From assembly GCF_046298265.1 (NCBI RefSeq), contig NZ_JBKAHK010000010.1, positions 1 to 64,000 of the forward strand: 64,000 nucleotides of DNA, in the 5' to 3' direction. This stretch comes from Gillisia xinjiangensis (GTDB lineage: Bacteria > Bacteroidota > Bacteroidia > Flavobacteriales > Flavobacteriaceae). Of this stretch, positions 52,986 through 61,093 are shown one piece after another. Position 1 is the stretch's first letter; every line of letters starts with the position of its first letter. Both the position numbers and the translations under genes were made by a program. The notes beneath the pieces are model-generated. The model saw nothing but the letters and a program-made list of their open reading frames with translations. It ran no database searches and was not told where the DNA came from.

Positions 52986-53014
52986 AAAGGCTTGTCTCAC
53001 GACAAGCCTTTTTT
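52986..53014 (+). terminator. trp attenuator
   Basis: 11-bp perfect stem (AAAGGCTTGTC/GACAAGCCTTT), TCAC loop and a T run, between the leader peptide and trpE. Confidence 0.9.
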
Positions 53015-53033
53015 CATTCCATAAATCAGAAAA

Positions 53034-54428
53034 ATGTATCAATTAACCACCACTTTTAAAAAACTTCTTGCAGATACCATCACTCCGGTAAGTGTCTACC
53101 TCAAAATCAGGGACAAGTACCCTAATAGTCTGCTTTTGGAGAGCAGTGATTACCATGCAAGTGACAATAGTTTTTCATACATCTGTTGCAATCCAATCGC
53201 TTCGATTAAAATTGAAAATGAAATTATTACAGAGTCTTTTCCTGACGGAAGTATCCAAAAGACCAAAATTTCTTCTGAAATAAATATTCCCAACAAGATT
53301 CAGGAATTTTCAAAGCGATTTAAAACCGAAAATTCAGGTTTCAAATTTATAAACAATGGACTTTTTGGGTACATCGCGTATGATGGAGTGAAATATTTTG
53401 AAAATATTAAAATCGAAAAAAAGACAGGAGATCTTCAAATTCCGGATATTTATTATGCTGTATATCAAAACATCATTGCGGTAAATCATTTTAATAACGA
53501 AGCTTATATTTTTGATCACACATACGATTCCAAAAACAGACTCGCGGAAATAGAACAATTGCTGAAGGTGAAGAATTTTGCCACCTATAATTTCAAAAGA
53601 CAACAAGAACCGGTTTCAAATTTAACGGATAAAGAATTCAAAGAAAATGTGAAACTGGGCAAAAACCATTGTCAGCGCGGAGATGTATTTCAACTCGTGT
53701 TGTCCCGAAGGTTTTCCCAGGCTTTTAAAGGGGATGAATTCAATGTGTACCGGGCATTGAGAAATGTAAACCCCTCCCCCTACCTATTCTATTTTGATTA
53801 TGGAAATTTCAAGATCTTCGGAAGTTCTCCCGAAGCGCAATTGGTGGTAAAAGGCGATCAGGCAGAAATACATCCTATTGCAGGCACCTTTAAACGCACC
53901 GGAAATGATGAACAGGATGCTGAACTCGCAAAAGAACTTTCATCAGATAAAAAGGAAAATGCAGAACATGTCATGCTTGTGGACCTGGCCAGAAATGACC
54001 TTAGCCGCCATAGCAGCCATGTAAAAGTTGAAAAATACAAAGAGATCCAGTTTTTCTCTCATGTAATCCATCTCGTGAGCAAAGTAACGGGAACCAAGGA
54101 TAAAAACACCGCTGCCATGCAGGTTGTAGCCGATACTTTTCCCGCCGGAACATTGAGCGGCGCGCCAAAACACAGCGCGATGAGCCTTATTGAAAAGTAT
54201 GAAAATGTGAACCGAAGCGCGTATGGCGGGGCCATTGGATTTATGGATTTTGACGGAAATTTCAATCATGCCATCATCATCCGGTCTTTTGTGAGCAAAA
54301 ACCATTATCTGCATTATCAGGCAGGGGCAGGAATTGTTTCAGAATCCAATGAAGATAACGAATTACAGGAAGTCTATAACAAATTAGGAGCTTTAACGAA
54401 AGCCCTGGAACTTGCAGAAGAAATATAA
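53034..54428 (+). CDS. trpE: Anthranilate synthase component I
   Basis: Makes anthranilate from chorismate with TrpG. The N-terminal tryptophan-feedback pocket has SLLLESSDYH (about 31-40). The chorismate-binding core includes DVFQLVLSRRFSQAF, PSPYLFYFDYG, GSSPEAQLVVKG, HPIAGTFKRTGND, ENAEHVMLVDLARNDLSRHS, FPAGTLSGAPKHSAM and RSAYGGAIGFMDFDG. 464 residues, normal for Bacteroidota. Confidence 0.96.
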   Translation: MYQLTTTFKKLLADTITPVSVYLKIRDKYPNSLLLESSDYHASDNSFSYICCNPIASIKIENEIITESFPDGSIQKTKISSEINIPNKIQEFSKRFKTENSGFKFINNGLFGYIAYDGVKYFENIKIEKKTGDLQIPDIYYAVYQNIIAVNHFNNEAYIFDHTYDSKNRLAEIEQLLKVKNFATYNFKRQQEPVSNLTDKEFKENVKLGKNHCQRGDVFQLVLSRRFSQAFKGDEFNVYRALRNVNPSPYLFYFDYGNFKIFGSSPEAQLVVKGDQAEIHPIAGTFKRTGNDEQDAELAKELSSDKKENAEHVMLVDLARNDLSRHSSHVKVEKYKEIQFFSHVIHLVSKVTGTKDKNTAAMQVVADTFPAGTLSGAPKHSAMSLIEKYENVNRSAYGGAIGFMDFDGNFNHAIIIRSFVSKNHYLHYQAGAGIVSESNEDNELQEVYNKLGALTKALELAEEI

Positions 54429-54490
54429 TAAAGCCTTCTGCAGCGCCTCTAAATGAGGGAAATGATACGTGAAATTAAGTAGAAAGAAAA

Positions 54491-55165
54491 ATGAATACTA
54501 AATCTAAAAAAATAGCATCTAAACCTCAGGTAAACCCGGTTAACGTGTTGGTGATAGATAATTACGATTCCTTTGTGTACAATCTTGTTCATTATCTTGA
54601 AGAATTCGATTGCGTGGTAACGGTGCGGAGAAATGATGAATTAGACCTGGAATTTGTTGAGCAATTTGACAAGATCCTGCTTTCTCCCGGTCCCGGGATT
54701 CCCGATGAAGCCGGACTTTTAAAAGCCATTGTAGAAAAATATGCGCCCACAAAAAGTATTTTAGGGGTTTGTCTTGGTCAACAGGCAATAGGTGAAGTTT
54801 TCGGCGGAAAACTCATCAACCTGGAATCGGTTTATCATGGAATCGCTACTTCCATAAAAACCACGGTAACCGACGAAGAATTATTCTACGGACTTGAAAG
54901 TGAATTTGAAGTAGGACGCTATCATTCCTGGGTAGTGGATCAAAACTTGCCCGATTGCCTTGAAGCCACTTCTTATGATGAAAAGGGACAGGTAATGTCC
55001 TTACGCCATCGGGAATATGATGTAAGAGGCGTTCAGTTTCACCCGGAATCGGTTTTAACACCAAATGGAAAAAAGATGATAGCGAATTGGATCAATACTC
55101 CTGCTCCAATGCCTTCACCACAAAAAGAAACTCAAAACCCTGAAGCAAAAACCAGAATCAAATAA
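54491..55165 (+). CDS. trpG: Anthranilate synthase component II (glutamine amidotransferase)
   Basis: Class I amidotransferase supplying ammonia to TrpE. Begins LVIDNYDSFVYNLVHYL after a 17-residue basic extension (no later Met is available). The oxyanion region is LLSPGPGIPDEAGL, the nucleophile elbow GVCLGQQAIGEVFGG, and the His-Glu pair VQFHPESVLTPNG. The C-terminal tail after the domain (PAPMPSPQKETQNPEAKTRIK region) looks unstructured. 224 residues. Confidence 0.95.
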   Translation: MNTKSKKIASKPQVNPVNVLVIDNYDSFVYNLVHYLEEFDCVVTVRRNDELDLEFVEQFDKILLSPGPGIPDEAGLLKAIVEKYAPTKSILGVCLGQQAIGEVFGGKLINLESVYHGIATSIKTTVTDEELFYGLESEFEVGRYHSWVVDQNLPDCLEATSYDEKGQVMSLRHREYDVRGVQFHPESVLTPNGKKMIANWINTPAPMPSPQKETQNPEAKTRIK

Positions 55166-55216
55166 AAAAACTGCCTCATTAAGGCGTTCACCAAAAGGAA
55201 TCCGAAGAAAACTTAT

Positions 55217-56209
55217 ATGAAACAATTACTCAACAGGCTCATCAACCACGAAACCATCTCAAAAGAAGAGGCCCGGGAAGCTTTGGTCAATATTTCCAAC
55301 GGAGAATATAACGAAAGTCAAATCGCTGCATTTTTAACGGTTTATATGATGCGAAGCATCACTATAGAAGAACTTGAAGGTTTCCGGGATGCCCTTTTAG
55401 ACCTTTGTCTAGCGATAGATCTTAGTCCTTATAACCCGATAGATCTGTGCGGTACAGGAGGTGACGGAAAAGACACTTTTAATATTTCTACGGTTTCATC
55501 CTTTATAACTGCCGGGGCAGGAATTCATGTTGCAAAGCACGGAAATTATGGAGTTTCCTCGATTAGCGGAAGCTCAAATGTGATGGAACATTTAGGCATT
55601 AAATTCAGCAGTGACCGGGATTTTTTGGAAAAAAGTATCGACCAGGCAGGAATTTGTGTTTTGCACGCTCCCCTATTCCATCCTGCGATGAAAAATGTTG
55701 CTCCTATTAGAAAATCCCTGGCGGTCAAGACCTTTTTTAATATGCTTGGACCTATGGTAAATCCAGCTTTTCCTAAAAATCAGCTGGTGGGTGTTTTCAG
55801 TTTGGAGCTCGCAAGGATGTATGGATATCTTTATCAGAATACCGATAAGAATTTCACCATTTTACACGCATTGGACGGCTATGATGAAATTTCCTTAACG
55901 GGAGCAACAAAAACCATTTCGAATACTACGGAAGGGATTTTGGAGGCATCCGATTTTGGATTGGAACCACTTAAAGAATTTGAGATCGCAGGTGGAGATT
56001 CCATAGCAGCTTCCGCTGAAATATTTCTAAATATCTTAAATGGAAAAGGAACACAAGCCCAGCAAAATGTAGTTTGCGCAAATGCGGGAATGGCAATAGC
56101 AACGGCAAAAAACCTGTCTCCAAAAGAGGGATTTGAAAAGGCAAAAGAATCGCTGCTTTCGGGAAAAGCACTGAAGGCCTTAAAAAAACTACAGGATTTG
56201 AGTAAATAA
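55217..56209 (+). CDS. trpD: Anthranilate phosphoribosyltransferase
   Basis: Joins anthranilate to PRPP. Has the glycine-rich PRPP loop DLCGTGGDGKDTFNISTVSSF (about 75-95), HGNYGVSSISGSSNVMEHLGI, HPAMKNVAPIRKSLAVKTFFNMLGPMVNP and HALDGYDEISLTG. 330 residues, the usual length. Confidence 0.96.
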   Translation: MKQLLNRLINHETISKEEAREALVNISNGEYNESQIAAFLTVYMMRSITIEELEGFRDALLDLCLAIDLSPYNPIDLCGTGGDGKDTFNISTVSSFITAGAGIHVAKHGNYGVSSISGSSNVMEHLGIKFSSDRDFLEKSIDQAGICVLHAPLFHPAMKNVAPIRKSLAVKTFFNMLGPMVNPAFPKNQLVGVFSLELARMYGYLYQNTDKNFTILHALDGYDEISLTGATKTISNTTEGILEASDFGLEPLKEFEIAGGDSIAASAEIFLNILNGKGTQAQQNVVCANAGMAIATAKNLSPKEGFEKAKESLLSGKALKALKKLQDLSK

Positions 56210-56252
56210 GGAGTTTAAACAGATTTGAGAGTCGGAAAAACAACCAGCTTAT

Positions 56253-57038
56253 ATGAATATTTTAGATAAAATTATAGCCGATAAATATAAAGAGGTTGCC
56301 CTAAAAAAGCAATTGATCTCCTCTAGGTATCTATCCCAATATCCACTTTTTGACCGGGAAACAATTTCGTTGGCTACCGCTTTAAAAAACAGCAACACCG
56401 GTATTATTGCAGAACACAAACGACGATCTCCTTCCAAAGCTGTTATCAATCAGGATTTGAATGTTCAGGATGTTGCTACGGGATATGAAGATGCAGGTGT
56501 TTGTGGAATGTCGGTTCTTACTGATGGTAAATATTTCGGCGGATCGCTGGACGACCTTATTCTATCAAGGGCCGCTGTAAGAATGCCTTTGTTAAGAAAG
56601 GAATTTATCATCGACGAATATCAAATTCTGGAAGCAAAAGCTCACGGAGCAGATGTGATCTTATTGATAGCTGCGGTTTTGAGCAGAAAACAAATAAAGA
56701 ATTTATCGCAATTTGCCAAGGGTTTAAATCTGGATGTATTACTGGAAGTCCATGATTTGGAGGAACTTGAGAAATCGCTGATGCCAAGTCTTGATATGCT
56801 GGGCGTAAACAACAGGAATTTGAAGACTTTCCAGGTGAGTACGGCTATAAGCAAGGAACTTTCAGAAAAGATACCAAATGAATTTGTAAAAGTTTCAGAA
56901 AGCGGAATTAGCAGTGTAGAGGCGATAAAAGATTTAAAAAATTATGGATTTCAGGGATTTTTGATCGGTGAAAATTTCATGAAAACAAATGATCCTGGAA
57001 AAAGTGCTTCGGCATTTATAAATGATTTAAATTCTTAA
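56253..57038 (+). CDS. trpC: Indole-3-glycerol phosphate synthase
   Basis: TIM-barrel enzyme closing the indole ring. Catalytic Lys and Glu regions are visible in IIAEHKRRSPSKAVI, CGMSVLTDGKYFGGSLDDL, LLRKEFIIDEYQI, VLLEVHDLEEL, LGVNNRNLKTFQV, VSESGISS and GFLIGENFMK. 261 residues. It starts 43 bp after trpD and is separate from trpF, unlike the fused E. coli enzyme. Confidence 0.96.
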   Translation: MNILDKIIADKYKEVALKKQLISSRYLSQYPLFDRETISLATALKNSNTGIIAEHKRRSPSKAVINQDLNVQDVATGYEDAGVCGMSVLTDGKYFGGSLDDLILSRAAVRMPLLRKEFIIDEYQILEAKAHGADVILLIAAVLSRKQIKNLSQFAKGLNLDVLLEVHDLEELEKSLMPSLDMLGVNNRNLKTFQVSTAISKELSEKIPNEFVKVSESGISSVEAIKDLKNYGFQGFLIGENFMKTNDPGKSASAFINDLNS

Positions 57039-57047
57039 TAAATCAGA

Positions 57048-57767
57048 ATGAACGATACAAAATCCAGCGCGATAAAGAGACCTAAACTAAAAGTATGCGG
57101 GATGAAATTTCAGGAAAATATTCTGGAAATTGCTTCCTTAAAACCGGATTACATGGGTTTTATCTTCTATGGAAAATCTCCAAGGAATTTTGAAAATGAA
57201 ATCCCGGAAATTTCTTCAGAAACAAAGAAAACGGGGGTTTTTGTAAATGCTTCTGCCAATTTTATTTTGGAAAAAGCAAGTCGGTATAATTTACATGCTA
57301 TTCAGCTGCACGGAGAGGAAAATCCGCAGTTTTGCACTCAATTAAGAACGGAATTAAAGAAAATTCAAGAAACTTCAGAAGTGGAGATCATCAAGGTTTT
57401 TTCTGTAAATGATGAATTCGATTTTGAGGTCCTATTCCCATATGAAGATGAGGTTGATTACTTTTTGTTTGATACCAAAGGAAAAAACAAAGGCGGAAAT
57501 GGCATAGCTTTTAACTGGGATATTTTAAAGGCATACCCTTCAGAAAAACCCTTTTTCCTATCCGGAGGAATAGGGATTGAAGAGCTGGTAAGCATTAAAT
57601 CCCTGATTGCTGAATTTCGAAAAAAAGGAAAACAGGATTTGCTATATGCCATCGACGTAAACAGCAAGTTTGAAATTGAGCCGGGAGTTAAAAACATGGA
57701 AGTTTTAGCGAAATTTCAGAAAAACCTAAAATTTCTATCATCAGATCTTTTGGATTTTGGTGGTTAA
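57048..57767 (+). CDS. trpF: Phosphoribosylanthranilate isomerase
   Basis: TIM-barrel isomerase. KLKVCGMKFQENILEI carries the catalytic Cys, PDYMGFIFYGKSPRNF follows, then GVFVNA, LHAIQLHGEE, VDYFLFDTKGKNKGGNGIAFNW with the catalytic Asp, and FFLSGGIGIEEL. At 239 residues it is longer than the usual 200-210, through an N-terminal extension and inserts. It starts 9 bp after trpC. Confidence 0.94.
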   Translation: MNDTKSSAIKRPKLKVCGMKFQENILEIASLKPDYMGFIFYGKSPRNFENEIPEISSETKKTGVFVNASANFILEKASRYNLHAIQLHGEENPQFCTQLRTELKKIQETSEVEIIKVFSVNDEFDFEVLFPYEDEVDYFLFDTKGKNKGGNGIAFNWDILKAYPSEKPFFLSGGIGIEELVSIKSLIAEFRKKGKQDLLYAIDVNSKFEIEPGVKNMEVLAKFQKNLKFLSSDLLDFGG

Positions 57768-57797
57768 AAAAACACCGGTTGATTTTAAACGCTAATG

Positions 57798-57965
57798 TTT
57801 TTAACAGCAAAGCACACAAAGAAAAAAAACACAAAAGGCACAAAGAAAAAACAATTTCTGAAACTGAATTTAAAAATAAGAAAGGGAACACTTATTAAAA
57901 GTACCTAAAGCGATTGCAAGGCTTTGAGATCTTTGCGAAAACTTAGCGCACTTTGTGATTAAAAG
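57798..57965. repeat. Palindromic repeat element between trpF and trpB
   Basis: Within the 238-bp gap 57768-58005. Terminal 24-bp arms (57798-57821 and 57942-57965) are inverted and match at 16 of 24 positions; the interior repeats CACAAAG and CTTTGCG motifs. It resembles small non-coding elements scattered in flavobacterial genomes. I see no promoter or terminator signature in it. Confidence 0.55.
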
Positions 57966-58005
57966 TAAAAAGTATATAAAACTATAAAATTAAAAACTGA
58001 TTAAA

Positions 58006-59187
58006 ATGACATATCAGGCAAACGAAAAAGGATATTACGGGGATTTTGGAGGAGCTTATATTCCCGAAATGCTCTATCCGAATGTTGAGGAATTACGTTC
58101 CCAATATCTGGATATTATGAAGGAGGAATCCTTTCAGAAAGAATTCAACTTTTTATTGAAAGAATATGTGGGGAGACCTACCCCGCTTTATTTTGCGGAG
58201 CGATTCAGCAATAAATACAAGACCAAAGTATATTTAAAACGCGAGGATCTTTGTCACACCGGCGCTCATAAAATCAATAATACGGTAGGGCAGATTTTAA
58301 TGGCAAAACGCCTTGGCAAAACCCGGATCATTGCTGAAACCGGCGCAGGACAACATGGGGTAGCGACAGCGACAGTTTGTGCTTTGATGGGAATTGAATG
58401 TATTGTTTACATGGGAGAGGTGGATATTGAACGGCAAGCTCCCAATGTAGCCAGAATGAAAATGCTTGGAGCAACTGTGGTTCCCGCAAAATCGGGCAGC
58501 AAAACTTTAAAGGACGCCACGAATGAGGCGATTAGAGACTGGATCAATAATCCTGTAAATACGCATTACATCATAGGATCTGTGGTTGGACCTCATCCTT
58601 ATCCGGATATGGTTGCCAGGTTTCAGGCGGTGATCTCGGCTGAGATAAAAGTCCAGTTGAAGGAAAAGGAGAACCGTGAAAATCCGGATTATATCGTTGC
58701 CTGCGTTGGTGGCGGGAGCAATGCTGCCGGAGCTTATTTTCATTACCTGGATAATCCTGAAGTAGGAATTATTGCGGTAGAAGCAGCAGGGAAAGGAATT
58801 TATACCGGCGAAAGCGCTGCAACCTCAGCATTGGGTAAAGAAGGGATAATTCATGGCAGCAAGACCTTATTGATGCAAACCGATGATGGACAAATCACCG
58901 AGCCTTATTCAATTTCGGCAGGATTGGATTATCCTGGAGTAGGGCCTATGCACGCCAATTTATTTAGAACCGGCCGCGGGGAATTTATTTCCATAACCGA
59001 TGATGCCGCGATGCAGGCAGGAATTGAACTGGCCAAACTGGAAGGAATTATTCCCGCCATTGAAACCGCACACGCCCTGGCGATTTTTAAAGATCGGAAA
59101 TTTAAAGAAGATGATATTGTGGTTGTCAATCTTTCAGGCCGGGGAGATAAAGACCTGAGCACCTATATCGATTATTTTAATTTATAA
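58006..59187 (+). CDS. trpB: Tryptophan synthase beta chain
   Basis: PLP enzyme joining indole and serine. The PLP Lys is in CHTGAHKINNTVGQILMAKRLGKTRIIAETGAGQHGVATAT-type sequence (about residue 86), the phosphate-binding loop is CVGGGSNAAG, and GLDYPGVGPMHA follows. 393 residues, a canonical TrpB1 that should form an alpha2beta2 complex with TrpA. Confidence 0.97.
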   Translation: MTYQANEKGYYGDFGGAYIPEMLYPNVEELRSQYLDIMKEESFQKEFNFLLKEYVGRPTPLYFAERFSNKYKTKVYLKREDLCHTGAHKINNTVGQILMAKRLGKTRIIAETGAGQHGVATATVCALMGIECIVYMGEVDIERQAPNVARMKMLGATVVPAKSGSKTLKDATNEAIRDWINNPVNTHYIIGSVVGPHPYPDMVARFQAVISAEIKVQLKEKENRENPDYIVACVGGGSNAAGAYFHYLDNPEVGIIAVEAAGKGIYTGESAATSALGKEGIIHGSKTLLMQTDDGQITEPYSISAGLDYPGVGPMHANLFRTGRGEFISITDDAAMQAGIELAKLEGIIPAIETAHALAIFKDRKFKEDDIVVVNLSGRGDKDLSTYIDYFNL

Positions 59188-59204
59188 AAAATCTATTTTT
59201 AACA

Positions 59205-59235
59205 GACCTCACAGGTTTTTAAAACCTGTGAGGTC
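59205..59235. repeat. Perfect palindromic repeat between trpB and trpA
   Basis: 15-bp arms GACCTCACAGGTTTT/AAAACCTGTGAGGTC around one base. A common intergenic palindrome in Bacteroidota as I recall. It has no T run beyond the arms and so is unlikely to stop transcription into trpA, though it could stabilise the mRNA. Confidence 0.75.
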
Positions 59236-59252
59236 CAGTCAAACACTGTAAA

Positions 59253-60041
59253 ATGAACCGAATAATTCAAAAATTAAAGGAAACCGACCAATCTGAAAAT
59301 AAGCAGAAAAAACTGCTTTCCATCTATTTTACCGCCGGCTATCCAAAATTAGAGGATACCATAAAGATTATAAAAGATCTGGAAACAAGCGGGGTTGACT
59401 TTTTAGAAATTGGACTTCCCTTCAGCGATCCTTTGGCAGATGGCCCAACGATTCAGGAAAGTTCTACGCAAGCTTTAAAAAACGGAATGACTACCAATAA
59501 GCTTTTTGACCAATTAAAGGATATTCGGGAAACGGTTAAAATACCTTTGATCATTATGGGGTATTTCAATCCGATGCTTCAATTTGGGGTGGAGAAATTC
59601 TGCCAGAAATGTCAGAAAGCTGGGATAGATGGATTGATAATTCCAGATCTTCCCGTAGACGTTTATAATGAGGAATATAAAGCGATTTTTGAAAAATATA
59701 GACTTCTCAATATTTTCCTTATTACACCTCAAACTTCAGAAGAACGAATCCGGTTCATAGATTCTGTTTCCGGCGGATTCATTTATATGGTGAGCAGTGC
59801 CAGTGTAACAGGCTCCACAAAGGGATTTGGTGAAGACACCAAAGCATATTTTAAACGAATTGCAGCGATGAATTTAAAAAATCCACAAATTATAGGATTT
59901 GGGATAAATGATAAGGAAACTTTTAATCAGGCGACAGAATTTGCTGCCGGAGCCATAATAGGCAGCGCTTTTGTTAATTATATAACGGCATACGGAACCA
60001 ATAAAACCGCATCCTTTATTAAAGAAATACGAGACTTTTAA
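59253..60041 (+). CDS. trpA: Tryptophan synthase alpha chain
   Basis: Cleaves indole-3-glycerol phosphate to indole. Catalytic Glu and Asp lie in DFLEIGLPFSDPLADGPTIQ (about 48-67); PLIIMGYFNPMLQFG, GLIIPDLPVDV, LITPQTSEERI, GFIYMVSSASVTGS and GFGIND follow. 262 residues. It is the last gene of the trp operon. Confidence 0.96.
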   Translation: MNRIIQKLKETDQSENKQKKLLSIYFTAGYPKLEDTIKIIKDLETSGVDFLEIGLPFSDPLADGPTIQESSTQALKNGMTTNKLFDQLKDIRETVKIPLIIMGYFNPMLQFGVEKFCQKCQKAGIDGLIIPDLPVDVYNEEYKAIFEKYRLLNIFLITPQTSEERIRFIDSVSGGFIYMVSSASVTGSTKGFGEDTKAYFKRIAAMNLKNPQIIGFGINDKETFNQATEFAAGAIIGSAFVNYITAYGTNKTASFIKEIRDF

Positions 60042-60060
60042 CCAAATTCTAACATCCCAT

Positions 60061-60081
60061 TAATAGAGTTTTTCTCTATTA
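60061..60081 (+). terminator. Weak hairpin after trpA
   Basis: TAATAGAG/CTCTATTA around TTTTT, without a long T run after it. Possible weak terminator; read-through into the small genes is possible. Confidence 0.35.
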
Positions 60082-60118
60082 TTCTGTATTTTTCCTGTGA
60101 ATATTAAAATCAGCAACC

Positions 60119-60247
60119 ATGGAAAAGAAATTTGAAAGAAAGGAAAAACAAAAAAATCCTACTAATCCTACCGGAGATAGAAATCAAAAAACCAACAAAT
60201 TTGATATTGATGAAAAAACCATCAAAAAACAGCAAAATAAAAAATAA
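60119..60247 (+). CDS. Small charged protein of unknown function, upstream of THX
   Basis: 42 codons: Lys/Asn/Gln-rich, very hydrophilic, beginning MEKKFERKEKQKNP and ending in Lys. It stops 2 bp before the THX start, so the two are likely translated from one mRNA. No known domain. Coding is suggested by clean ATG-stop boundaries and the tight spacing, but a frame of this size could arise by chance. Confidence 0.5.
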   Translation: MEKKFERKEKQKNPTNPTGDRNQKTNKFDIDEKTIKKQQNKK

Positions 60248-60249
60248 GA

Positions 60250-60384
60250 ATGGGAAGAGGAGATAAGAAAACCAAACGAGGGAAAATAGCTATTGGAACC
60301 CATGGTAGACTTAGGCCAAAACGTAAAAAATTTAAAATTAAGCCTACCACCATGGCCCAGCAGGATCAAAAAGAATTAAAATAA
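60250..60384 (+). CDS. Ribosomal protein THX (Thx-like, 30S)
   Basis: 44 residues starting MGRGDKKTKRGKIAIGTHG, the signature of the THX/PSRP-4 family (usually MGKGDKKT.RGKI...G.RP). The rest is basic (RLRPKRKKFKIKP). The family protein sits in a cavity at the head of the 30S subunit in Thermus. Followed by a directional terminator. Confidence 0.88.
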   Translation: MGRGDKKTKRGKIAIGTHGRLRPKRKKFKIKPTTMAQQDQKELK

Positions 60385-60385
60385 T

Positions 60386-61075
60386 TTAGAAATATCCCTT
60401 ATATTGAAGCACCCTGAAATCAATGGTATTGAATTCAGGGTGCTTCTTTTTTAAACTTTTATAGGATTCCATGCTTCCTATCGCCCGGTTTGCAGATCCG
60501 GAAGGAGCGGTTAATGAAACGGTTGTTATAAACCTCTCATCCAGCAAAAACTGATGCTCCCGTGGAACTTCACTGGAGATCACTTTTAATTTAATGTCTT
60601 CCTGTATTTCCTTTAAATGTTTTCTGAAAAAATATTCCGGTCCGTTTTTACTATTCCCTCCTGTAAAAAGCAATGTTTCAATTTTTGGATAATTCCGAAG
60701 GATTTGAATCATATTCCGGAGTTCCGGATGCTGCATTCCAATATCGGAAGCATCTATCTTGGCACGTTTGCTGCTATCAAGCATATCACATATCCCAATT
60801 CCCCTTCTTCTTAAAAAATTTTCGCGCTGCTCAATGGCTTCCGCTGTATTTTCGTATTTCAGGTTTAGATCAAATAACTTATCCAGCACCAGCCAAAGCA
60901 AGCCATCCCTGCTTCCATAGCAAAAATCAACATCTCCTTCTTTCAACAAGCCGGTCGTAAATCTTGGTGGTGGAAGTGTTCCTACAATTAATTTTGTTGC
61001 ATTTTCAGGAATAAAAGGACCATAAGGATGGATGTGGTAAAAAAGCTTTTTATTATCCTCTTTATTTGACTCCAT
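60386..61075 (-). CDS. Uracil-DNA glycosylase-like superfamily protein
   Basis: 229 residues. LIVGTLPPPRF and CYGSRDGLLWLVLDKLF match the first motif and the following helix of the UDG-like fold, with IGICDMLDSSKRAKIDASD in the middle and LLFTGGNSKNG later. The classical GQDPYH and HPSPLS motifs are absent, so base excision is unproved. Its last codons contain the terminator of the convergent THX gene. It starts 18 bp after pyruvate carboxylase on the minus strand. Confidence 0.78.
   Translation of the reverse strand: MESNKEDNKKLFYHIHPYGPFIPENATKLIVGTLPPPRFTTGLLKEGDVDFCYGSRDGLLWLVLDKLFDLNLKYENTAEAIEQRENFLRRRGIGICDMLDSSKRAKIDASDIGMQHPELRNMIQILRNYPKIETLLFTGGNSKNGPEYFFRKHLKEIQEDIKLKVISSEVPREHQFLLDERFITTVSLTAPSGSANRAIGSMESYKSLKKKHPEFNTIDFRVLQYKGYF
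60406..60452 (+). terminator. Terminator of the THX unit, inside the opposing gene
   Basis: 13-bp perfect stem (GAAGCACCCTGAA, 60406-60418, with 60434-60446) followed by six T on the plus strand. On the minus strand no T run follows, so it acts for the plus-strand genes although it lies within the coding end of the UDG-like gene. Confidence 0.85.
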
Positions 61076-61093
61076 GCTTTCAATTTGTCAGAA

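Noticed and set aside
52897..53014. Antiterminator pairing in the trp leader
   Set aside because: No strong complement of the terminator's left arm was found by eye in the leader; not claimed without a folding calculation.
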